From an uncultured Clostridia bacterium (lineage in GTDB: Bacteria; Bacillota; Clostridia; TANB77; CAG-508): DNA of 22,336 nt. Shown here one piece after another: positions 16,730-22,336 of this stretch (positions are counted from its first letter, which is position 1; every line of letters begins with the position of its first letter). Location of the stretch: positions 1 to 22,336 of the forward strand of contig CAKPLQ010000025.1 in NCBI GenBank assembly GCA_934167685.1. The letters are read 5' to 3'. The notes under the pieces are model-generated. The model did no database searches. It saw only the letters and a program-made list of their open reading frames with translations, and had not been told where the DNA came from. Position numbers and translations under genes: made by a program.

Positions 16730-16759
16730 GGTTGAAAAAATTGTAATTATTTTTCAACC
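16730..16759 (+). promoter_or_regulatory. Hairpin in the ABC operon leader
   Basis: GGTTGAAAAA (16730-16739) and TTTTTCAACC (16750-16759) form a 10-bp stem with a 10-nt loop in the untranslated leader. GGG, not a T-run, follows, so it is not a simple terminator. It may stabilise the message or affect translation; no riboswitch class fits. Confidence 0.5.
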
Positions 16760-16791
16760 GGGTTTGTGCCTTAAGAAAGGAAGAAGATATA

Positions 16792-17503
16792 ATGAAAGAA
16801 CTAATCAAATTTGAAAATGTTAAAAAAACATATAACATTGGAGAAAAAAGTTTCAATGCATTAGACGGAGTAGACTTCACAATAAACAAAGGAGAATTTG
16901 TAGTAATACTAGGACCATCAGGAGCAGGAAAATCAACACTATTAAACTTATTACGGAGGAATGGACACAGTAACATCAGGAGAAATAACTGTAGAAGGAG
17001 AAAAAATATCAAATTACAATGAAAATCAACTAACAGACTATAGAGCAGAAAATATAGGATTCATATTTCAATTTTACAATATATTACCAACACTAACAGT
17101 ATTAGAAAATGTGCAATTAATAAATGACATAGTAAAAGAGCCAAAAGATGCAAAAGAAATCTTAAAAGAAGTAGGATTAGAACAACATTCAAATAAATTT
17201 CCAAACCAATTATCAGGAGGAGAACAACAAAGAGTATCAATTGCAAGAGCAATAGCAAAAAATCCAGTATTGCTATTGTGTGATGAGCCAACAGGAGCAT
17301 TAGATTCTAAAACAGGTGTAGAAGTATTAAAATTATTAAAAAAGCAATGTGATGCAAACAATGGAGAAAATACAGTAATTATAGTAACACATAACAGTTT
17401 GATTGCAGAAGTTGCTGATAGAGTTATAAGACTAAAAAACGGAAAAGTAGAAAGCAACGAAATAAATAATCAACCAAAAAATATTGAGGAGGTAAATTGG
17501 TAA
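16792..17503 (+). pseudogene. ABC transporter ATPase (MacB/LolD-like) with a one-base frameshift
   Basis: The ATP-binding subunit for the permease that follows. The reading frame breaks once. Walker A GPSGAGKST and STLLNLL are in the first frame; after the codon at 16951-16953, an extra C (16954) must be skipped to read GGMDTVTSGE in the next frame. Unshifted translation ends at 17022 (76 residues). The second frame holds everything else: Q-loop FQFYNILPTLTV, signature LSGGEQQRV, Walker B VLLCDEPTGALD and H-loop IIVTHN. Joined, the protein would be 236 residues, a normal size with every motif intact. ATG 16961 follows GGAGGA too closely for a normal start, and would lack Walker A. It may be a recent mutation, an assembly or sequencing error, or less likely programmed +1 frameshifting. 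The ribosome site AGAAAGGAAGAAG precedes ATG 16792, and the end overlaps the permease start. Confidence 0.9.
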
Positions 17504-19791
17504 TGTTAAAAAGAAAAATGTTTCGAGATATAAGACTTAACTTATCACAATTTATCACAATATTTTTAATGATATTCTTAGGAGTAATGGTATATGCAGG
17601 TGTAAGGTCTTATATGGAAGGTATGCAAAATACTGCAAATGTTTTTTATAGTGAGAATAATTTACAAGATTTAGATGTAGTAGGACAAAAATTTACAGAT
17701 GAAGATTTAGAAAATATCAAAAATATAGAACATGTAAAAAATGCAGAAAGAAAACTAACTATAACAGGAACAATGGAATCAGAAGAAGACAGAACATTGC
17801 AAATAAATTTTATAGAGTCAAATGAGATATCAAAATTTTATGTTGCAGATGGAAAAGCATTTAACAAAGAAACAAAAGGGGTATGGCTTGACCAATATTA
17901 TGCAAATCATAACAATTTAAAAGTTGGAGATACAATCAAAATAAAATATGACAAAATGACTTTAGAAGAAGAAATCATAGGACTTATAAATATTCCAGAC
18001 CATGTTTATGACATAAAAGATGAATCAGCAATATTCCCAAATCATATTGATTATGGATTTTGCTATTTGTCAACAAAAGAATTACCAGAAAATATGTCCA
18101 TATATAATTATGTGATGGTAGATGTAGATAATGAAGAAAACAAAAACTATGTGAAAAATGAAATAGAAGATAAAGTAAAAGATGCAATTGCGGTAACAGA
18201 CATAAAAGATGAGTTTTCGTATTCGTCTTATCAAAATGAAATTGAAGAAGGAGAAACATATGTGGGAGTATTTACAGGGCTATTCTTATTTATAGCAATC
18301 TTATCTGTTATTACAACAATGACAAGAGTGGTAAAAAAGCAAAGAATACAAATAGGAACATTAAAAGCATTAGGATTTAAGAAAACAAAAATAACAAATC
18401 ATTATGTGGGATATGGATTTTGGATTGCAACATTTGCAGCAATAGTAGGACTAATAGTAGGCCCACTTTTTATAGGAAACTTATTTATAGGTATGGAAAT
18501 GTCATATTTTCAAGTTCCAAATGGAAAAGCAGCAGTTTCAAATAGCAGTTTCTTAGTTGCAATAGCAGTAATACTTATAGTGTCACTTGTTACATATATC
18601 ACATGTAGAAGCGAACTAAAAGAAAGTCCTGCAGAAACATTAAGAACAGAAATGCCAAATATAAAGAAAAATAGTTTGAATATTACAACAAAAGGAATAT
18701 TTAAAAATATGGGATTTTCTTCAAAATGGAATATCAGAGATATCATAAGAAATAAAATGAGAACTCTTATGGGAATAGCTGGAATGGCAGGATGTTGTAT
18801 GCTTTTAGTATGTGCATTTGGAATGTTAGATACAATGAAAAATTTTATTGACACACAATTTGAAAAGCTATATAATTTTGACTATAAATTAACTTTAAAA
18901 AGTGAATATACAGAAGACGTATTAGATAAAATAACAGCTGAATATGGAAATAATACTTCTAAAACTCTAGGAATAGAAGTCAAAAATGGAGATACTAGAG
19001 AAGCGAATAACATATTTGTAGATGATAGTAATTGTTATGTAAGATTTATAAAACATAATGGAGAATTTATGAAGCTTTCTTCAGATGATGGAGTATATGT
19101 TACAGAAAAATTAGCTAAAAACAAAGGATATAAAATAGGAGATAAAATTTCTTGGCATATTTATGGAGATGACAAATATTATGAAAGCGAAATAGTTGGA
19201 TTTGACAGAGATCCACAAAATCAAAATATCAAGATGACTAGAAAATATTTAGAATCTTTAGGTATAGAATATAAGCCAGATGCTGTTTATACAAATAAAG
19301 ACTTAAGCAATATTAAAGAAATTGATGGAGTAGAAATAATACAAGACAAACAAGCATTAGAAGATGGTATGAATAGTATGATTAACACGATGAAAACTAT
19401 GATTATATTATTAATTGTTATTGCATCAATTTTAGGAGGAGTAATAATATACAATTTAGGAATATTGTCATTTACAGAAAAACAATATCAATTTGCCACA
19501 CTAAAAGTACTTGGATTTAAAAATTCAAAAATAAAGAAAATATACATAAAACAAAATAATTGGATAACAATAATATCAATTATTCTAGGACTTCCATTAG
19601 GATATTATATGACAAGCTTTATTTTTAAAATGGCATTAGCAGAAACTTATGATTTTAGTAGTCATATCAAACTGTTATCATATATATGGGCTATAGTTGG
19701 AACTTTTATTGTATCTTATATATTTTCTAAGATATTGGCTAAAAAAGTTAACAAGATTGATATGGTTACAAGCTTAAAAGGAAATGAATAA
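17503..19791 (+). CDS. ABC transporter permease, eight-TM FtsX type
   Basis: The 763-residue membrane subunit partnering the ATPase just upstream. It contains two FtsX-like halves. TM1 is at about 15-34, an extracytoplasmic domain of about 215 residues follows, then TM2-TM4 (about 252-272, 302-335, 348-368). The second half repeats the plan: TM5 at about 419-440, an outer domain, and TM6-TM8 (about 630-650, 686-707, 724-745). LKALGFKKTKI in the first half and LKVLGFKNSKI in the second are the matching cytoplasmic coupling-helix segments. ATG 17503 is chosen over TTG 17497 because GAGGAGG (17486-17492) lies 10 bases before ATG and only 4 before TTG. The ATG shares its A with the ATPase stop, so the two are translationally coupled. 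The substrate is unknown; relatives move peptides, lipids or antibiotics. Confidence 0.93.
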   Translation: MLKRKMFRDIRLNLSQFITIFLMIFLGVMVYAGVRSYMEGMQNTANVFYSENNLQDLDVVGQKFTDEDLENIKNIEHVKNAERKLTITGTMESEEDRTLQINFIESNEISKFYVADGKAFNKETKGVWLDQYYANHNNLKVGDTIKIKYDKMTLEEEIIGLINIPDHVYDIKDESAIFPNHIDYGFCYLSTKELPENMSIYNYVMVDVDNEENKNYVKNEIEDKVKDAIAVTDIKDEFSYSSYQNEIEEGETYVGVFTGLFLFIAILSVITTMTRVVKKQRIQIGTLKALGFKKTKITNHYVGYGFWIATFAAIVGLIVGPLFIGNLFIGMEMSYFQVPNGKAAVSNSSFLVAIAVILIVSLVTYITCRSELKESPAETLRTEMPNIKKNSLNITTKGIFKNMGFSSKWNIRDIIRNKMRTLMGIAGMAGCCMLLVCAFGMLDTMKNFIDTQFEKLYNFDYKLTLKSEYTEDVLDKITAEYGNNTSKTLGIEVKNGDTREANNIFVDDSNCYVRFIKHNGEFMKLSSDDGVYVTEKLAKNKGYKIGDKISWHIYGDDKYYESEIVGFDRDPQNQNIKMTRKYLESLGIEYKPDAVYTNKDLSNIKEIDGVEIIQDKQALEDGMNSMINTMKTMIILLIVIASILGGVIIYNLGILSFTEKQYQFATLKVLGFKNSKIKKIYIKQNNWITIISIILGLPLGYYMTSFIFKMALAETYDFSSHIKLLSYIWAIVGTFIVSYIFSKILAKKVNKIDMVTSLKGNE

Positions 19792-19809
19792 AAATACGGA
19801 GGGATAAAG

Positions 19810-20505
19810 ATGATTAAATTAGTATTGGTCAGACATGGACAAAGCATGTGGAATTTGGAAAACAAATTTACAGGTTGGACAGATGTTGAATTATCAGAAC
19901 AAGGAATTAATGAAGCAAAAGAAGCGGGAAAAGTTTTAAGAGAACAAGGATTTCATTTTGATGTAGCTTTTACATCTGTATTAAAAAGAGCAGAAGATAC
20001 ACTTGATTATATATTAAAAGAAATGGGTGAAGAAAATATAGAAATAAAAAGAAGCTGGAGATTAAATGAAAGACATTATGGAGCTTTACAAGGACTAAAT
20101 AAAGATGAAACAAGAGAAAAATATGGGGCAGAACAAGTGCTATTATGGAGAAGAAGCACAAATGTAAGACCACCAAAATTAGAAGAATCAGACCCAAGAT
20201 ATCCTGGTAATGATCCTAAATATAAAGATTTAACGAAAGATGAACTGCCTAAAACAGAAAATTTAGTAGATACAATTAAAAGAGTTGTTGAATATTGGGA
20301 TTCTGACATAAAACCTGAGTTAGAGAATGGAAAAAGAGTTATAATTGCAGCTCATGGAAATAGTCTAAGGGGTTTAATAAAATATTTAGATGGTATGAGT
20401 GATGAAGATGTTATTAAACTCGAAATACAAACAGGTAATCCAATCTGTTATGAATTAGATGAAAATTTAAAACCTATAAGACATTATTACTTGAAAAATA
20501 AATAA
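19810..20505 (+). CDS. gpmA: 2,3-bisphosphoglycerate-dependent phosphoglycerate mutase
   Basis: Interconverts 3- and 2-phosphoglycerate in glycolysis and gluconeogenesis through a phosphohistidine. The 231-residue product has VRHGQSMWN with catalytic H9, then NKFTGWTDVELSEQG, LNERHYGALQGLNK and the second active-site histidine H182 in AAHGNSLRGL, all as in dimeric/tetrameric dPGM enzymes; length is normal. GGAGGG (19798-19803) lies 6 bases before ATG. Only 18 bases separate it from the permease stop, without terminator or promoter in between, so this housekeeping enzyme is likely read partly from the transporter promoter; this is inferred from spacing only. A terminator follows at 20513. Confidence 0.97.
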   Translation: MIKLVLVRHGQSMWNLENKFTGWTDVELSEQGINEAKEAGKVLREQGFHFDVAFTSVLKRAEDTLDYILKEMGEENIEIKRSWRLNERHYGALQGLNKDETREKYGAEQVLLWRRSTNVRPPKLEESDPRYPGNDPKYKDLTKDELPKTENLVDTIKRVVEYWDSDIKPELENGKRVIIAAHGNSLRGLIKYLDGMSDEDVIKLEIQTGNPICYELDENLKPIRHYYLKNK

Positions 20506-20512
20506 ATGAAAT

Positions 20513-20555
20513 AAAGAACTATGTAAAATTATCAAATGGCATAGTTCTTTTACTT
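20513..20555 (+). terminator. Terminator after gpmA
   Basis: AAAGAACTATG (20513-20523) and CATAGTTCTTT (20540-20550) form an 11-bp stem with a 16-nt loop. The T-run after it is broken (TACTTGCTTTTT), so termination may be partial. Confidence 0.65.
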
Positions 20556-20595
20556 GCTTTTTAAAGAAATATATAGTAGAATAAGGTTTGTCAAA

Positions 20596-20604
20596 TGATA
20601 TACT
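20596..20604 (+). promoter_or_regulatory. Possible extended -10 for the nucleoside kinase gene
   Basis: TGATATACT (20596-20604) is an extended -10 with TATACT. No good -35 box stands at the right distance. It lies 23 bases before ATG 20628, and AAAGGA (20613-20618) is the ribosome site. Confidence 0.35.
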
Positions 20605-20627
20605 AAAGCAAGAAAGGATGAAAAAAT

Positions 20628-22229
20628 ATGGAAGGAAAAATATCAGAACTATTAAAAGAAAAAATAGAAAAAAGTGAATATCCAGTTGTTGGAGCCAAAT
20701 ACAACAATGAATATAAAAATTTAGATGATGTAGTATCAAGCGAAGGAAAAATAGAATTAATAGACATCAATTCTAAAGAAGGAATGAAAATATATAGAAG
20801 AACATTAACTTATATAATGGGAAAAGCATTTTGGCATACATATCCAGGAGCATATGTAACAGTAAATTATCAATTATCAAACTCTATGTATTGTGACATA
20901 GACAATGTAGAAGTAACAGAAGAAATGCTAGAAAAAGTAAAAGCAAAAATGCAAGAAATAATCGAACAAGACTTAAAGATAGAAAAAAGAACAATGACTA
21001 GAGCAGAGGCGGAAAAATTTTACAATCATACCAATACATCAAAAGGAAGATTACAATTTGATATAGAAGAAAATCAAAATATACATATGTACTATTGTGA
21101 TGATTATTTTAATTATTTTTACGAAACAATTGCAACACATACGGGAGCAACTAAAGTTTTTGATTTGCAAAAATATAGTAATGGATTTTTATTAAGATAT
21201 CCAAGTACGCAGGATGTGAATGTTTTACCAGAATTTAAAGAAACTAAAAAACTATTATGGGCATTACAAGAATATGAAACGATTTATAAAGTTTTAAATG
21301 TTGGAACTGTATATAGATTAAACAAAACAGTAAAAGAAGATAAAATAAAATATTTAATATTATTATCAGAAGCATTACATGAGAAGAAAATATCACAAAT
21401 AGCTGATAAAATAGCAAAAAGAAAAGGAGTAAAAATGGTTTTAATTGCAGGACCATCATCTTCTGGAAAGACAACATTTGCACAAAGACTAGGTATACAA
21501 CTTAAAATCAATGGTTTAAGACCTGTAACAATTTCAGTAGATAATTACTTTGTGGAAAGACCACAAACTCCTAGAAACGAAAAAGGAGAATATGACTTCG
21601 AGAATATTAATGCAATTGATATAGATTTATTTAATAAACATTTATTAGCATTGTTGAATGGTGAAGAAATAGAAATGCCAGAATTTGACTTCCAAGAAGG
21701 AGTAAAAAAATACAATGGAAATAAAGTGAAAATGGAAAAAGACGATATATTAGTAATCGAAGGAATACATTGCTTGAATGATGAATTAACAAAAAGAATA
21801 CCTCAAGAGCAAAAGTATAAAGTTTATATAAGTGCATTAACAGTGCTTAATATGGATGCATATAATAGAATTTCTACAACAGATACAAGATTAATAAGAA
21901 GAATTGTTAGAGATAATCAGTTTAGAGGATATTCAGCTAAAGATACGATTTCAACTTGGAATAATGTAAATATAGGAGAAGAAAAGAATATATTCCCATT
22001 CCAAGAAGAGGCTGATAGTATATTTAACACCTCACTAATATATGAATTAGGAGTATTAAGAAATGAGGCAATGCCATTATTAGAACAAATAACAAGAGAA
22101 GAGCCTGAATATGCTGAAGCTCAAAGATTATTGGAAATATTAAGATATTTTGAACCAATATCTAAAGATATTGTTCCATCTAATTCCTTAATCAAGGAAT
22201 TCCTTGGTGGGGGAGACTTTAAGGGATAA
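20628..22229 (+). CDS. Nucleoside (uridine-like) kinase with ThrRS-like N-terminal domains
   Basis: A 533-residue protein. The second half is a P-loop kinase of the uridine kinase/phosphoribulokinase group, with AGPSSSGKTT (274-283), SVDNYFVERPQTPR and VIEGIHCLN. It likely phosphorylates a nucleoside with ATP, but the substrate is not certain. The first 47 residues resemble a TGS domain (PVVGAKYNNEYKNLDDVV). Residues about 50-200 resemble the ThrRS editing (SAD) domain; MYCDIDNVEVTEEMLEKVKA lines up with the FYYDFDTEHRFSEEDFEKIE seen at the window's start. The catalytic editing residues are missing: the HxxxH place reads RTLTY (R58, Y62), and the C/H pair is not conserved. The N-terminus is thus probably a non-editing RNA- or ligand-binding module. 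Such TGS-SAD-kinase proteins are known in Firmicutes and Thermotogae, so the fusion itself is not new. Confidence 0.88.
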   Translation: MEGKISELLKEKIEKSEYPVVGAKYNNEYKNLDDVVSSEGKIELIDINSKEGMKIYRRTLTYIMGKAFWHTYPGAYVTVNYQLSNSMYCDIDNVEVTEEMLEKVKAKMQEIIEQDLKIEKRTMTRAEAEKFYNHTNTSKGRLQFDIEENQNIHMYYCDDYFNYFYETIATHTGATKVFDLQKYSNGFLLRYPSTQDVNVLPEFKETKKLLWALQEYETIYKVLNVGTVYRLNKTVKEDKIKYLILLSEALHEKKISQIADKIAKRKGVKMVLIAGPSSSGKTTFAQRLGIQLKINGLRPVTISVDNYFVERPQTPRNEKGEYDFENINAIDIDLFNKHLLALLNGEEIEMPEFDFQEGVKKYNGNKVKMEKDDILVIEGIHCLNDELTKRIPQEQKYKVYISALTVLNMDAYNRISTTDTRLIRRIVRDNQFRGYSAKDTISTWNNVNIGEEKNIFPFQEEADSIFNTSLIYELGVLRNEAMPLLEQITREEPEYAEAQRLLEILRYFEPISKDIVPSNSLIKEFLGGGDFKG

Positions 22230-22230
22230 A

Positions 22231-22261
22231 TGCACCGATGAGAACCGGTCCCAACGGTGCA
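22231..22261. repeat. GC-rich palindromic repeat, copy B (inverted)
   Basis: This is the exact reverse complement, 31 of 31 bases, of copy A (4454-4484). It begins two bases after the kinase stop codon, just as copy A begins soon after a stop. Confidence 0.9.
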
Positions 22262-22266
22262 AAAAA

Positions 22267-22297
22267 TGCACCGCAGGGACCGGTTCTCTGCCGTGCA
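22267..22297. repeat. GC-rich palindromic repeat, copy C (variant)
   Basis: It has the same core GGGACCGGTTCTC and outer arm TGCACCG, but differs at five positions from copy A. Changes at positions 9 and 23 swap T-A for A-T, and those at 8 and 24 turn a T-T mismatch into C-G, as expected if pairing matters; the fifth change breaks one outer pair. Copies B and C face each other across five A bases and could fold into a 67-base hairpin. It ends two bases before the ribosome site of the next gene. Confidence 0.88.
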
Positions 22298-22310
22298 GTA
22301 GGAGAGTGAA

Positions 22311-22336
22311 ATGTTAGAAAAAAGTAAATTTACAAA
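22311..22336 (+). CDS. Start of an unidentified gene, cut by window end
   Basis: ATG 22311 is preceded by AGGAGAG (22300-22306). Only MLEKSKFT can be read. Too short to identify. Confidence 0.6.

Noticed and set aside
16730..16790. Riboswitch in the ABC leader
   Set aside because: Only one simple hairpin is present, with no conserved aptamer elements and no terminator T-run.
16961..17503. Separate half-ATPase gene starting at ATG 16961
   Set aside because: GGAGGA touches the ATG, it would lack Walker A, and joining to the first frame gives a complete family member.
1..22336. Mobile element or prophage
   Set aside because: No transposase, integrase, phage structural gene, tRNA target site or long terminal inverted repeat was seen.

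Overview
The window is about 22.3 kb of very AT-rich DNA (roughly 30% GC by eye) that uses the standard code. Shine-Dalgarno sites are strong (AGGAGG, GAAAGGA, GGGAGG), codons are A/T-ending (AGA for Arg, ATA for Ile), and there is a class III (oxygen-sensitive) ribonucleotide reductase. This points to an anaerobic Clostridia-type Bacillota, probably an uncultured gut lineage; genus cannot be told. Most genes lie on the + strand. The exceptions are a TetR-type regulator and a 32-codon small gene.

Layout. 1-1749: 3' part of threonyl-tRNA synthetase. 1840-4449: fused ATPase-permease of a MacB-like exporter, followed by a GC-rich palindrome, an AT hairpin, and a set of 32-bp-spaced repeats that run into a near-consensus promoter. 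4675-5976: AAA+ ATPase with a C-terminal DUF4143/nuclease-like domain. 6102-8784: nrdD-nrdG. 9035-10651: an ECF sigma factor joined in frame to a membrane anchor and an extracytoplasmic serpin-like domain. 10792-15533: a 1431-residue SF2 helicase with a large unknown N-terminus and three ~94-residue C-terminal repeats, translationally coupled to a small acidic protein. 15685-16791: a regulatory island with TetR, the small gene, promoters on both strands and several inverted repeats. 16792-20505: ABC ATPase (with a one-base frameshift), its 8-TM permease, and gpmA close behind. 20628-22229: a nucleoside kinase carrying a ThrRS-like N-terminus. The window ends with an inverted pair of the same GC-rich palindrome and the first codons of another gene.

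How genes work together. NrdG activates NrdD. The helicase and small protein form one unit between terminators, with their own extended -10 promoter; it looks like an accessory, possibly defensive, module. The TetR gene is the obvious candidate regulator of the neighbouring exporter. The sigma/serpin-like fusion has an ECF-type promoter motif directly upstream, suggesting self-control, and it also carries a good internal ribosome binding site that could release the membrane part as a separate protein.

Most unusual items: (1) the sigma-TM-serpin-like fusion; (2) the helicase plus small-protein module; (3) the GC-rich palindrome family; (4) the periodic repeats before the AAA+ gene; (5) the frameshift in the ABC ATPase; (6) the 32-codon gene with a full-length Shine-Dalgarno site. 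No searches were run; family names rest on motifs read by eye.
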